From contig NZ_BCSR01000008.1 in assembly GCF_001570965.1 (NCBI RefSeq), forward strand, positions 33,064-97,063: a stretch of DNA of 64,000 nt, in the 5' to 3' direction. A program made the position numbers and the translations under genes. The first letter of the stretch is position 1. Each line of letters begins with the position of its first letter. The stretch comes from Janibacter corallicola NBRC 107790. Lineage in GTDB: Bacteria > Actinomycetota > Actinomycetes > Actinomycetales > Dermatophilaceae. Below are positions 18,782-28,430 of the stretch, in pieces. Below the pieces are notes generated by a model that was not told the origin of the DNA, made no database searches, and worked only from the letters and a program-made list of their open reading frames with translations.

Positions 18782-18850
18782 GTGACTCTCCTGTCGAGGG
18801 GGCGGTCCCGGGTGGTCCTCCCGGGTACATCCACCACGGTAGACGAAAAC

Positions 18851-18868
18851 TAGTTTATTCGTCAACTA
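18851..18868. promoter_or_regulatory. TAGTT-N8-AACTA operator upstream of the YceI gene
   Basis: TAGTT-tattcgtc-AACTA is a perfect 5-bp inverted repeat of MarR-operator appearance. A second imperfect dyad, GACGAA...TTCGTC (18842-18863), overlaps it. On the reverse strand TTGACG within this region could be the -35 hexamer of the YceI promoter, so binding would block it. Confidence 0.5.
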
Positions 18869-18962
18869 CATTGGTGACGCGCTCCCGGTTGATGAGGCCG
18901 CCCCAGCATGTTTCGCTGGATGCATCGCCCCACCGGGGGAAGCCAACAGAAGGGAGCCCACC

Positions 18963-19154
18963 ATGGGTCTCGATGACCTGACCGGCAAGGCCAAGGACGC
19001 GCTCAACAGCGAGAAGGGCGAGCAGATCAGCGACCAGGGCCTGGACAAGGCCGGCGAGTTCGCCGAGGGCAAGGGCGTCGGTGGCGACAAGGTCGACAAG
19101 GCCAAGGACGCGGTCGACGGCAAGATCGGCGGCGGCGACGAGGGCGAGAACTGA
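18963..19154 (+). CDS. Small hydrophilic PF14013-like (MT0933 antitoxin family) protein
   Basis: A 63-aa, very charged, helix-prone protein: MGLDDLTGKAKDAL, then repeated GxKVDKAKDA-type segments. It resembles the MT0933/Rv0909 antitoxin family (PF14013); a CsbD-like stress protein is the alternative. The preceding GAAGGGAG is a good ribosome-binding site and a strong hairpin terminator follows. No toxin gene is adjacent, so a toxin-antitoxin role is not supported here. Confidence 0.7.
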   Translation: MGLDDLTGKAKDALNSEKGEQISDQGLDKAGEFAEGKGVGGDKVDKAKDAVDGKIGGGDEGEN

Positions 19155-19203
19155 ACCTCGCCTGAAGTCTCGTCTGCACCGTCGTAGCGCGTGATGCAGA
19201 CAT

Positions 19204-19246
19204 GCGAAGGGGGCGGATCACCGATGCGGTGATCCGCCCCCTTCGC
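19204..19246. terminator. Strong bidirectional hairpin terminator between the small gene and miaB
   Basis: A perfect 19-bp stem, GCGAAGGGGGCGGATCACC (19204-19222), loop GATGC, and its complement (19228-19246). It lies 49 bp after the PF14013-like gene and 12 bp after the miaB stop on the other strand. There is no T-tract, as is common in actinobacteria. Both arms begin or end with the dispersed CGAAGGGGG 9-mer. Confidence 0.85.
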
Positions 19247-19258
19247 GCGTGCTCCGGC

Positions 19259-20785
19259 TCAGGCGCCGCAGGAGGGCGCTGTCACCGGGGCGGGGTCGGG
19301 TACTCCGATGCGCGGCATGCCGAGGCTGACGGCGGGCTTGGCCACGCCGCCGCCCTCCCCGTGCTGCAGCGCCTCCCAGGCGTCGCCGCCCTTCGTCCGG
19401 CGCACGGCGTAGGTGCCCCCCGCGAGGGCGGCGTCGGCGACGAGGTGGTGGGGGGCGCCGTAGGTGACGCCCACGGTGACCACGTCCCCCGGCCGGGGCC
19501 GCTCGGCCCCCTCCGGGACCGCGAAGTGCACGAGCCGGTTGTCCCGGGCCCGACCGCTCATCCGGGCGGTCTCGGTGTCCTTGCGGCCCTCCCCCGTCGC
19601 GACGAGCACCTCGAGGTCACGCCCCTCCTGGGCACGGTTGCCCTCCCACGAGATCTCCTCCTGCAGCGCGATGAGGCGCTCGTACCGATCCTGGACGACC
19701 TCCTTGGGCACCTGGTCGGCCATCGTCGCCGCCGGGGTCCCGGGGCGGATCGAGTACTGGAAGGTGAAGGCCGAGGAGAAGCGGGACTCCCGCACGACGC
19801 GGAGGGTCTCCTCGAAGTCCTCCTCGGTCTCCCCCGGGAAGCCGACGATGATGTCGGTCGTGATCGCGGCGTCGGGGATGCGCTCGCGCACCCGCTCGAG
19901 GATCCCGAGGAACTTGCGCGAACGGTAGCTGCGCCGCATCGCCTTCAGCACCGCGTCCGAGCCCGACTGCAGCGGCATGTGCAGGCTGGGCATGACGTTG
20001 GGGGTCTCGGCCATCGCGTCGATGACGTCGTCGGTGAAGGCCGCCGGGTGCGGGCTGGTGAAGCGCACCCGCTCCAGCCCCTCGATCTCGCCGCAGGCGC
20101 GCAGCAGCTTGCCGAAGGCGTAGCGGTCACCGAACTCGACGCCGTAGGAGTTGACGTTCTGCCCGAGCAGGGTCACCTCCACCACGCCTTGGGCGACGAG
20201 CGCCTCGACCTCGGCGAGGATCTCCCCCGGGCGCCGGTCCTTCTCCTTGCCGCGCAGCGCGGGCACGATGCAGAAGGTGCACGTGTTGTTGCAGCCGACC
20301 GAGATCGAGGTCCACCCGGAGTAGGCCGAGTCCCGCCGCGTGGGCAGCGTCGAGGGGAAGGTCTCGAGCGCCTCGAGGATCTCGACCTGGGCCTCCTCGT
20401 TGTGCCGCGCCCGGTCCAGCAGCGCGGGCAGCGAGCCGATGTTGTGGGTGCCGAAGACGACGTCCACCCAGGGTGCCCGCTGGACGATGGTGTCCCGGTC
20501 CTTCTGCGCCATGCAGCCGCCGACGGCGATCTGCAGGTCCGGGTGACGGTCCTTGAGGGGGCGCAGCTGCCCGAGGTTGCCGTAGAGCTTGTTGTCGGCG
20601 TTCTCCCGCACCGCGCAGGTGTTGAAGACGACGACGTCGGCCACCTCCCCGCGGTCCTCGTTCGGCAGGCTGGCGATGTCGACGTACCCGGCGGTCTCGA
20701 GCAGACCGGCCAGCCGCTCGGAGTCGTGCACGTTCATCTGGCACCCATGGGTGCGTACGTCGTAGGTCTTGGGCGTTGCAGTCAT
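19259..20785 (-). CDS. miaB: tRNA-2-methylthio-N6-dimethylallyladenosine synthase
   Basis: A 508-aa radical-SAM methylthiotransferase acting on i6A37 of tRNA, the MiaA product. The N-terminal domain holds the first cluster cysteines (HGCQMN, NTCAVRE, GGCMAQ); the radical SAM motif is CNNTCTFC; a C-terminal TRAM domain follows. The C-terminus is somewhat longer than in E. coli MiaB, with a Gly/Pro tail. A TAAACT box lies close upstream of the ATG. Confidence 0.95.
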   Translation of the reverse strand: MTATPKTYDVRTHGCQMNVHDSERLAGLLETAGYVDIASLPNEDRGEVADVVVFNTCAVRENADNKLYGNLGQLRPLKDRHPDLQIAVGGCMAQKDRDTIVQRAPWVDVVFGTHNIGSLPALLDRARHNEEAQVEILEALETFPSTLPTRRDSAYSGWTSISVGCNNTCTFCIVPALRGKEKDRRPGEILAEVEALVAQGVVEVTLLGQNVNSYGVEFGDRYAFGKLLRACGEIEGLERVRFTSPHPAAFTDDVIDAMAETPNVMPSLHMPLQSGSDAVLKAMRRSYRSRKFLGILERVRERIPDAAITTDIIVGFPGETEEDFEETLRVVRESRFSSAFTFQYSIRPGTPAATMADQVPKEVVQDRYERLIALQEEISWEGNRAQEGRDLEVLVATGEGRKDTETARMSGRARDNRLVHFAVPEGAERPRPGDVVTVGVTYGAPHHLVADAALAGGTYAVRRTKGGDAWEALQHGEGGGVAKPAVSLGMPRIGVPDPAPVTAPSCGA

Positions 20786-20823
20786 GACCCCGCCAGTTTA
20801 CGTCCGGCGAAGGGGTTTCCCGC

Positions 20824-21678
20824 TCACCCCACCCGGGTGTACGTGATGTCGATGCTCAGCTCGCTGCGCTCCGGCCCGACGTACATCCCGCGGAAGGGTG
20901 AGACGTCGTCGTAGTCCCGGCCGCGCCCGATGACGACGAGGTCCAGGCCGACGCTGCCGACGTCGGTGGGGTCCAGGGGTAGCCACTCCCCGTCCCAGAA
21001 CTCCAGCCAGGCGTGGTTGCGGCCGGCGATGCTCGCGCCGCGGGCCAGCCCGGACTCGCCGGTGTCCTCGGCGGTGCGGTACCCGGCGACGTAGCGAGCG
21101 GGGATGTCGATGTGCCGCAGGCCGCCGAGGGTCAGGTGCGCGAAGTCCTGGCAGACCCCTCGCCGTGCCTCCCACACCGCCTGCGCGGTGGGCTGCCAGC
21201 CGGTGATCCCCCGTTCGTAGGCGAGGGTGCCCTGGATCCGGTCTCCGAAGGAGCGGGCCGCCTCGCGCGGGGTCGCGGCGGTGGCGACCTCCTCAGCGAG
21301 GGCCATGACCTCCTCGTGCGGGGCGGTGCGGGCGGTCTGCGCGAGGAACTCGCTGAGCCGGTCCTGGACCCGCTCGGCGCGCACCGCATCCCAGCCCGCC
21401 GGCTCCCCCTCCGGGGTGTCCGAGCGCTCGACCGTGCTCGTCGCCTCGATCTCGAGCTCCCGGTGCGGGGTCCGCGACTCGAGGGACATGACGTGGGTCC
21501 CCCAGTGGTCGACGTAGCCGTTGCTCCACGTGAGCGGCTTGACCCGGACCCTGGCCTCGAGGGTGGTCTGGCCCGGCTCGTCGACGGGGATCATCCGCAG
21601 CTCGTTGTGCGAGGCGGTGACCTCCCGGTCGTAGTGCATCGTCGTCCGGTGCACGATCCGGTGGCGTCGCGTGCTCAT
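20824..21678 (-). CDS. Transglutaminase-like cysteine protease-fold protein
   Basis: A 284-aa protein: an N-terminal bacterial transglutaminase-like beta domain (starts MSTRRHRIVHRTTMHYDREV) and a core with catalytic Cys176 (RRGVCQDFAH), His222 (NHAWLEF) and Asp236 (PLDPTD). It is the third gene of a coupled operon with an alpha-E protein and a circularly permuted ATP-grasp enzyme (ATGA overlap). In comparative work such trios are predicted to build and cleave peptide or amide bonds; the substrate is unknown. Confidence 0.85.
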   Translation of the reverse strand: MSTRRHRIVHRTTMHYDREVTASHNELRMIPVDEPGQTTLEARVRVKPLTWSNGYVDHWGTHVMSLESRTPHRELEIEATSTVERSDTPEGEPAGWDAVRAERVQDRLSEFLAQTARTAPHEEVMALAEEVATAATPREAARSFGDRIQGTLAYERGITGWQPTAQAVWEARRGVCQDFAHLTLGGLRHIDIPARYVAGYRTAEDTGESGLARGASIAGRNHAWLEFWDGEWLPLDPTDVGSVGLDLVVIGRGRDYDDVSPFRGMYVGPERSELSIDITYTRVG

Positions 21679-22595
21679 ACGAATTCTCCCGTCCACTCCT
21701 GCAGCGGCCCGGAGCGGAAGTAGCGCTCGGCGATCGCGTCCGAGGTCGCCATGACCGCCTCCTGCACCTCCTGCATGCGCTCGGGCAGGTCGCGGAGCAC
21801 CGCATCGGGCGAGCTGAACTCCAGCTGGGTGCGCACGTGCCCGAGGATCCGCCTGGCCTCGTCGGAGAAGCCGACCCGGTCCTTGTCCGGCGCGAGCACC
21901 ACGAGGCGCTCCTCGGCCTCTTTCAGCGCGGCGAGCACCGACCGGGGGAACTGCCGGTCCAGGGCGAGGAAGGCCGCCGCCGTGCGGTCGGTGATGATCC
22001 CGCGCATGGTGCGCAGCATCGCCTGCTGCGCACCGCAGCTGGCCAGCACCGAGGTCCACGTGGGACCGGCCGGGGTGGCGCCGGTCGCGACCAGTCGTGC
22101 CGTCATGTCCGCCCGCTCCAGCGACCGGCCGAGCACGAGGAAGTCCCACGCGTCGTCATGGCTCATCGTCGAGTCCGCGATCCCGTCGAGCAGCGCCGCC
22201 CGCTCGCGCACCCAACCCAGGTGGTACTGGGTGGCCCGGCCGGGAGTGAAGGAGTTCCACCGGTGGAACGTGGTGTTGATCGTCTCCCACGTCTCGGTCG
22301 AGATCGTCTCCCGTGCCCGGCGGGCGTTCTCCCTCGCTGCGTGCCACGACCCGGAGATCGCGTTGGGGTTGCGGGCGTCGAAGACGAGCATCCGGCTGGT
22401 GTCGACGTAGTCCACGTCGCCGACGTCGCCATAGCCCATGATCCCGCGCAGCACCATGGTGCAGGCGGCCTGCTCCACCGCGCCGGGGTCCTCGAGCAGC
22501 TGCAGGCGGAGGGCGTCGACGATCCGGGCGGTGCCGTCGGCCCGCTCGACGTACCGGCCGATCCAGAAGAGGCAGTCGGCGATCCTGCTGAGCAT
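21675..22595 (-). CDS. Alpha-E domain protein (COG2307/DUF403)
   Basis: A 306-aa all-helical alpha-E protein, MLSRIADCLFWIGRYVERAD at the N-terminus being the family signature. It is always encoded beside the permuted ATP-grasp protein and is thought to be its partner. Here it sits between that gene (TGATG overlap) and the transglutaminase gene (ATGA overlap). Biochemical role unknown. Confidence 0.85.
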   Translation of the reverse strand: MLSRIADCLFWIGRYVERADGTARIVDALRLQLLEDPGAVEQAACTMVLRGIMGYGDVGDVDYVDTSRMLVFDARNPNAISGSWHAARENARRARETISTETWETINTTFHRWNSFTPGRATQYHLGWVRERAALLDGIADSTMSHDDAWDFLVLGRSLERADMTARLVATGATPAGPTWTSVLASCGAQQAMLRTMRGIITDRTAAAFLALDRQFPRSVLAALKEAEERLVVLAPDKDRVGFSDEARRILGHVRTQLEFSSPDAVLRDLPERMQEVQEAVMATSDAIAERYFRSGPLQEWTGEFV

Positions 22596-24193
22596 CAGCG
22601 CTCCTCCTCGGCGATGTCCTTCTCGGTCGTGTCCTTGTCGGTGCGGGTGGACTGCGCCTGGGCCTGCTCGGCCCGGTTGGTCCCCACCCAGATGACCTCA
22701 CGCTCGTCCCGGTCGTGCGGGAGCCGGTGGTTCCGGCCCGCGAGCACCCAGGTGTCCTTGGAGCCGCCGCCCTGGCTGGAGTTGACGACGAGCTGGCCCT
22801 CGGGCAGCGCCACGCGGGTCAGCCCGCCGGGCAGCACCGTGACCTCCTCGCCGTCGTTGACCGCGAAGGGCCGCAGGTCCACGTGCCGGGGCCGCAGCCC
22901 CCCGTCGATGAGGGTGGGCACCGTGGACAGCTGCACGACGGGCTGTGCGATCCAGCCGCGGGGGTCGTGCAGCAACTTCGCGCGAAGGGAGTCCAGCTCC
23001 TCCCCCGTGGCCTCCGGACCGATGACGAGGCCCTTGCCGCCGGATCCGTCGACCGGCTTGACCACCATCTCGTCGAGCCGCCCGAGCACCTCCTGCAGCG
23101 CCGCCGGCTCGTTGAGCCGGTAGGTGTCCACGTTCGGCAGCACCGGGCCCTCGTCGAGGTAGTACCGGGTCAGGTCCGGGATGTAGGAGTAGACGAGCTT
23201 GTCGTCGGCGACGCCGTTGCCGATGGCATTGGCCAGGGTGACCCGCCCGGCACGCACCGCGGAGACGAGGCCGGTCACGCCGAGCATCGAGTCCCTGCGG
23301 AAGTGGACCGGGTCGAGGAACTCGTCGTCGATGCGCCGGTAGATGACGTCCACGCGCTCCTCGCCGTGCGTGGTGCGCATCCGCACCTCGCCGCCGCGCA
23401 CGACGAGATCGCTGCCCTCGACGAGCTCGACGCCCATCATCCGTGCCAGCAGCGAGTGCTCGAAGTAGGCACTGTTGTAGACCCCCGGGGTGAGCACGAC
23501 GACCGTCGGGTCAGGCTGTCCCTCGGGAGCGCTGGCGCGCAGCGCCCGCAGCAGCATCCGCGGGTAGTCGTGCACCGGCCGGATGCGCATCGTCGCGAAG
23601 GCCTCCGGGAAGACGTTGGTCATCGCCCGGCGGTTGGAGATGACGTAGGAGACGCCCGAGGGGACGCGCACGTTGTCCTCGAGCACCCGGAAGGTGCCCT
23701 GCTCGTCGCGGATGAGGTCGATGCCGCTGACGTGGGCGCGCACGCCGCCCGGTGGGCGCAGGCCGCACACCGCCCGGTGGAAGTGGGCGGAGGTCGCGAT
23801 GAGCTTCCAGGGGACGATGCCGTCCTCGACCGCCCGCGGCAGCCCGCTGGGTCGGCTGTAGATGTCGTCGAGGAAGGCCTCGAGGACCTTGACGCGCTGG
23901 GCCACGCCGCGCTCGACGGTCTCCCACGCCTCCGCGTCGATGACCCGGGGCACGGCGTCCAGCGGGAAGGGCCGCTCCTCCCCCGCGTGGTCGAAGGTCA
24001 CGCCCTGCTCGAAGAACATCCGGGCCAGGGCGTCCGCGCGCTCGGTGAGCGCCCCGACCTCCATGGAGCGAAGGGTGTGGTGGATCGGCTTGTACGGCGG
24101 CCGGGGGGCACCCCCTTCGTCCAGCATCTCGTCCCAGGCCGCGCCGGGGTCGTACTGCGTCCCGAAGAGTGAGTCGAGTGCCTTGTCCGTCAC
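22595..24193 (-). CDS. Circularly permuted type 2 ATP-grasp protein (COG2308)
   Basis: A 532-aa protein of the DUF404/DUF407 ATP-grasp family, with the glycine-rich ATP loop DGSGGKGLVIGPE and the metal-binding N-terminal and central segments conserved. ATP-grasp enzymes join an acid and an amine through an acyl phosphate, so a peptide ligase role is expected. The C-terminal 40 residues are a charged, low-complexity tail. GTG start, 6 nt after TAGTGT. First gene of the three-gene operon inserted between recX and miaB. Confidence 0.85.
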   Translation of the reverse strand: MTDKALDSLFGTQYDPGAAWDEMLDEGGAPRPPYKPIHHTLRSMEVGALTERADALARMFFEQGVTFDHAGEERPFPLDAVPRVIDAEAWETVERGVAQRVKVLEAFLDDIYSRPSGLPRAVEDGIVPWKLIATSAHFHRAVCGLRPPGGVRAHVSGIDLIRDEQGTFRVLEDNVRVPSGVSYVISNRRAMTNVFPEAFATMRIRPVHDYPRMLLRALRASAPEGQPDPTVVVLTPGVYNSAYFEHSLLARMMGVELVEGSDLVVRGGEVRMRTTHGEERVDVIYRRIDDEFLDPVHFRRDSMLGVTGLVSAVRAGRVTLANAIGNGVADDKLVYSYIPDLTRYYLDEGPVLPNVDTYRLNEPAALQEVLGRLDEMVVKPVDGSGGKGLVIGPEATGEELDSLRAKLLHDPRGWIAQPVVQLSTVPTLIDGGLRPRHVDLRPFAVNDGEEVTVLPGGLTRVALPEGQLVVNSSQGGGSKDTWVLAGRNHRLPHDRDEREVIWVGTNRAEQAQAQSTRTDKDTTEKDIAEEER

Positions 24194-24199
24194 GTGGCC

Positions 24200-24205
24200 A
24201 CACTA
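24200..24205 (-). promoter_or_regulatory. -10 element for the leaderless ATP-grasp gene
   Basis: On the reverse strand TAGTGT lies 6 nt before the GTG at 24193; no Shine-Dalgarno sequence is present. Confidence 0.5.
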
Positions 24206-24261
24206 ACCACCGGGGGCCCCTCCGGGGGAGCGAAGGACGCCGGCCCCGGCACCGATCGCCC

Positions 24262-24810
24262 TCAGTCGCGGACGTGTTCCGCAGCCGCCTCGAGGGCCTC
24301 GTTGACAACGAGGCGGGAGACCTCGGCGTCATACCCCTTGCGAGCGAGCATCCCGGACAGCCGGCGGGTCTGCTTCGCCCGGTCGAGGCCGTGCATGCTG
24401 CGCAGCTTCTTCGCCACGAGTTCGTGCGCCCGCGCTCGCTCCTGCTCGGGATCGACCTCCGTGAGGACGTCCTCGATGACCTCGTCATCGACTCCCTTCG
24501 CTCGCAACTCGTGCGCCAGCGCCCGCCTGGCCAGACCCCGACCGGTCTGCTTCGACCGGACGAAGGTCCGCGCGTAGGCGGTGTCGTCGACGAGGCCGAG
24601 CTCCTCGAACCGATCGAGCACCCGTTCGGCCGAGTCACCGGGGCAGTCCTTGCGCCGCAGCGCGTCCTCCAGCTGCTTGCGACTCTTGGGAGAGCCGGTC
24701 AGCTGTCGGAGGACGATCGCACGCGCCACGGCATCGGGGTCAGCATCCGCATCCGTGCCTGCCTCCAGGTCGGGGTGCTGCGCCGCGGCGGTCCGGTGGC
24801 CCGAGTCCAT
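24262..24810 (-). CDS. recX: Regulatory protein RecX
   Basis: A 182-aa RecX, an all-helical inhibitor of RecA filaments. Three-helix repeats are visible (SRKQLEDALRRKDC, RALAHELRAKGVDDE, RRLSGMLARKGYDAE). It starts 2 bp after the recA stop and is co-transcribed with recA, the standard actinobacterial arrangement. The first 30 residues are a non-conserved hydrophilic lead. Confidence 0.93.
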   Translation of the reverse strand: MDSGHRTAAAQHPDLEAGTDADADPDAVARAIVLRQLTGSPKSRKQLEDALRRKDCPGDSAERVLDRFEELGLVDDTAYARTFVRSKQTGRGLARRALAHELRAKGVDDEVIEDVLTEVDPEQERARAHELVAKKLRSMHGLDRAKQTRRLSGMLARKGYDAEVSRLVVNEALEAAAEHVRD

Positions 24811-24812
24811 CC

Positions 24813-25889
<1,077 letters not shown>

Positions 25890-26018
25890 GCCACACCTTC
25901 CTTGTACTCGTGTCGGGCGCGTCCACCGGCGACCAGCACCGCGCAGTCGGACTCGTTGCGCTTCTCTGGTCAGACGCTAGGGGCCGCCCCCGACAACGGT
26001 CCGCAGCCGCCGTGGAGC

Positions 26019-26027
26019 TGTGGACAC
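26019..26027. promoter_or_regulatory. DnaA-box-like site in the recA leader (8/9)
   Basis: TGTGGACAC is the complement of GTGTCCACA, one mismatch from the TTGTCCACA DnaA box. It lies 30 bp from the perfect copy at 26049. Confidence 0.3.
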
Positions 26028-26048
26028 CGGTGCCGTCGGGAGGACACC

Positions 26049-26057
26049 TGTGGACAA
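26049..26057. promoter_or_regulatory. Perfect DnaA-box sequence next to the recA promoter
   Basis: TGTGGACAA is the complement of TTGTCCACA, the actinobacterial DnaA consensus. It abuts the putative recA -10 element (TACGCT, reverse strand 26057-26062). DnaA binding is not demonstrated. Confidence 0.4.
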
Positions 26058-26063
26058 GCGTAC

Positions 26064-26079
26064 CCGTACACCTGTTCGA
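26064..26079. promoter_or_regulatory. LexA/SOS box of recA
   Basis: On the reverse strand TCGAAC-AGGT-GTACGG keeps a perfect left half and 4 of 6 positions in the right half of TCGAAC-N4-GTTCGA. It is located immediately upstream of the putative -10 element TACGCT, a repressor position. Confidence 0.7.
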
Positions 26080-26109
26080 TGCGGGGAGCGCCGCGCCGAC
26101 ACGCCGGGA

Positions 26110-26667
26110 TCATCTCGCCAGGGGCAGCCGGGCCACGACGTCGTGACGGGGTCTGCCCTTCGCCCCCTCGTGCAGGTGGGAGGCGACCAGCGTCGTCTCC
26201 GCCACCCGCCACGGCCGCGAACGCCACGTGTCGAGCACCCGCAGCCACCTGGTCGCCTCGATCGCCCGCCTCAGCCGGGCGAGGGTCAGGTGGGCCACGA
26301 AGTCCTTGCCGTCCGGAGTGGCGCCCGAGACATTCGCCGCGGCCCGTGCGCCGGTCGCCAGGCGGGTCAGCGACTCCCCCGCGGCCGCGTCCACCCCGAT
26401 CCAGAGCACCGTCGCCCGGGTCGGGTCCGGGAAGCACCCCGCACCGCCCAGCACCACGTCGAAGGGAGCGACCCGCGCCGCCGCCTCCCCCAACCGGTCG
26501 ATGAGCTCGTCCTGGCGTGCCTCCGGCACCGAGGCCATGAAGGCCAGCGTCAGGTGCCACTGCGCCGGGTCGATCCACGGCATCCCCTCCCGCGGTGCCA
26601 AGAACTCCGCCAGGTCCGCCACCACGTCCTCGGGCGGCACCACCGAGACGAACATCCGCTGCCCCAC
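26110..26667 (-). CDS. thpR: RNA 2',3'-cyclic phosphodiesterase
   Basis: A 185-aa 2H-phosphoesterase (LigT/ThpR family). The two catalytic HxT motifs are His38-Leu-Thr40 and His126-Leu-Thr128. It opens 2',3'-cyclic phosphate RNA ends, or ligates 2'-5' in vitro. A GTG at 26667 gives this length; an ATG at 26655 would be four codons shorter. It lies upstream of recA on the same strand, separated by 220 bp containing the recA promoter. Confidence 0.85.
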   Translation of the reverse strand: MGQRMFVSVVPPEDVVADLAEFLAPREGMPWIDPAQWHLTLAFMASVPEARQDELIDRLGEAAARVAPFDVVLGGAGCFPDPTRATVLWIGVDAAAGESLTRLATGARAAANVSGATPDGKDFVAHLTLARLRRAIEATRWLRVLDTWRSRPWRVAETTLVASHLHEGAKGRPRHDVVARLPLAR

Positions 26668-26702
26668 GACCCCAGCCTCCCACGGGTACGCGCGCAGGTG
26701 GA

Positions 26703-26790
26703 GTCGTCGAGCGGGCTGGGGGGTGGCCGACTCAGGACGCAGGCCGCCCCGCGGCCGGAGTCCAAGGCCACCCCCCAGCCCGCCGACGAC
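26703..26790. repeat. Long inverted repeat between the ABC operon and thpR
   Basis: A perfect 18-bp arm, GCGGGCTGGGGGGTGGCC (26711-26728), pairs with 26766-26783; flanking GTCGTC (26703-26708) pairs with GACGAC (26785-26790), and ACTC/GAGT extend the inner end. The 37-nt interior can itself fold (GGCCG/CGGCC). It follows the ABC operon stop, so a terminator is likely, but it is far larger than other terminators here and could encode a structured RNA. Confidence 0.65.
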
Positions 26791-26823
26791 GGAACCGACC
26801 GGACCAGCCGGACCGGTCGAGAG

Positions 26824-27618
26824 TCACGACCGCAGCAGCGTCTCGATCCGCCGCGACGCGGCCCAGATGCCGAGGACGCCGAGCGCCACGAGGTAGCCCA
26901 CGTGCAGCAGCAGTCCCCAGTCGACCTCACCGAGCATGAGCCCGCGTTCGAGGGCGACACCGTGGTAGAGCGGCGTGGCCATGACGATCGGCTGGGCCCA
27001 TCCGGGGTACGTGCCGAGCGGGAAGAAGGTCGCCGAGAGCAGGAAGAGCGGCTGGATGACGAGCATGATCCAGTCGAAGTCGACCCACGTGCGCATGAAG
27101 GTCGTCAGGTACATCCCGACGGCGGAGAAGGCCATCCCGATGAAGATCGCCGCAGGCACGGCGAGGAGCGACCACCACGACTCGACGACACCGACCACGA
27201 CCGCCACGAGGTAGAAGACGAGCGCGTAGACCCCGCCCCTGATGAGGGACCAGACCACCTCCCCGATGGCGATGTCCCGCGGGCCGAGCGGTGTGGCGAG
27301 CATCGCGTCGTAGATCTTGGCGTAGCGCAGCTTGAAGAAGACGTTGAAGGTGGAGTCCATGACCGCGCCGTTCATCGCGGACGCGGCGAGCATCGCCGGG
27401 GCGACGAAGGCGGCGTAGCTGACCCGCGAGCCGCCGTCGGTCGTCACGAACGGCACGAGCGAGCCCACCCCGATGCCGAGCGAGAAGAGGTAGAACACCG
27501 GCTCGGCGAAGCCGGTGACGAAGGCCGCCCACTGCCTCCGGAAGCCGACGGCGTTGCGCTCGACGACCGAGCTCCACATCGCCATCCCGGGGGTCAGCGG
27601 TCCGGTGCGCGCGCTCAC
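26824..27618 (-). CDS. ABC-2 type transporter permease (NodJ-like), second subunit
   Basis: A 264-aa permease with six hydrophobic segments and the ABC-2 signature region (PLFLLSATFFPLGTYPGW). The GTG start overlaps the stop of the preceding permease (GTGA). With the ATPase and the other permease it forms a heteromeric exporter of the NodIJ/DrrAB type, used for drugs, lipids or polysaccharides; the cargo is unknown. A long inverted repeat follows the stop. Confidence 0.85.
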   Translation of the reverse strand: MSARTGPLTPGMAMWSSVVERNAVGFRRQWAAFVTGFAEPVFYLFSLGIGVGSLVPFVTTDGGSRVSYAAFVAPAMLAASAMNGAVMDSTFNVFFKLRYAKIYDAMLATPLGPRDIAIGEVVWSLIRGGVYALVFYLVAVVVGVVESWWSLLAVPAAIFIGMAFSAVGMYLTTFMRTWVDFDWIMLVIQPLFLLSATFFPLGTYPGWAQPIVMATPLYHGVALERGLMLGEVDWGLLLHVGYLVALGVLGIWAASRRIETLLRS

Positions 27619-28430
27619 GGGACGAGCTTCCGGGTCATGCCACGGTGGGCGTAGACCCACCCGAGGCCGATGAAGAGCAGCAGCACGGCCAGGTGCACGA
27701 GGTCGAAGGGGGCCAGGCTCGCGTGGGCGCTCCCGCGGACCAGCTCCACGCCGTGCCACAGCGGCGTCACCCAGGCGACCGGCTCGAACCACCCCGGGAG
27801 CCGGTCGATCGGGAAGAAGACCCCGGAGAAGAGCATGAGCGGGGTGATGACCAGGCGGTAGACGACGTTGAAGGCCCCGTCCCCCTTCGCACGGGCGGAG
27901 AAGCCGAAGATCGGCACGGCGAAGGCGAGGGTCACGAGCACCCCGACCGGCACCGCCAGCAGGACCCACCAGGAGGAGAAGCCCCCGAAGAGCGCGGCGA
28001 CGAGGACGAAGGCGATCGTGGCGATGCCGCCCTGGGCGGCCACGACGGTCAGGTGGCCGAGCAGCAGGTCGGTGACGGTCAGCGGGGTCGCGAGCATCGA
28101 GTGGTACATCCGGTTCCAGGTGAAGAGACCGTAGACCGGGTACGTCGACTCGCTGACCGCGACCATCATCGCCTGCACCGCAACCATGCCGGGCGCGACG
28201 AACTCCAGGTACGGCACCCCGTCCACCCCGCCGGAGGAGGCGTTGACGAGGGAGCCCAGCCCCAGGCCCATCGCGAGGAGGAAGAGCAGCGGCGAGGCGA
28301 AGCGGCTGAAGAGGGATCCCTGCCACGTGCGCCGGTAGACGATGAGGAAGTAGCCCGCGACCGCCCCGACCCGCTCCAGCGGACGAAGGGGGGCCCGCGG
28401 CCCGTGGACGTGGCGCGCGTCGGCACTCAT
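27615..28430 (-). CDS. ABC-2 type transporter permease (NodJ-like), first subunit
   Basis: A 271-aa permease, paralogous to the next gene, with six hydrophobic segments and the same LMLFSGVFFPIDRLPGW signature region. About 25 residues of hydrophilic N-terminus precede the first segment. Starts at the ATG that overlaps the ATPase stop by one base (TGATG). Confidence 0.87.
   Translation of the reverse strand: MSADARHVHGPRAPLRPLERVGAVAGYFLIVYRRTWQGSLFSRFASPLLFLLAMGLGLGSLVNASSGGVDGVPYLEFVAPGMVAVQAMMVAVSESTYPVYGLFTWNRMYHSMLATPLTVTDLLLGHLTVVAAQGGIATIAFVLVAALFGGFSSWWVLLAVPVGVLVTLAFAVPIFGFSARAKGDGAFNVVYRLVITPLMLFSGVFFPIDRLPGWFEPVAWVTPLWHGVELVRGSAHASLAPFDLVHLAVLLLFIGLGWVYAHRGMTRKLVP

Noticed and set aside
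18963..19154. A toxin-antitoxin module
   Set aside because: Only the antitoxin-family-like gene is present; neighbours are YceI and miaB.
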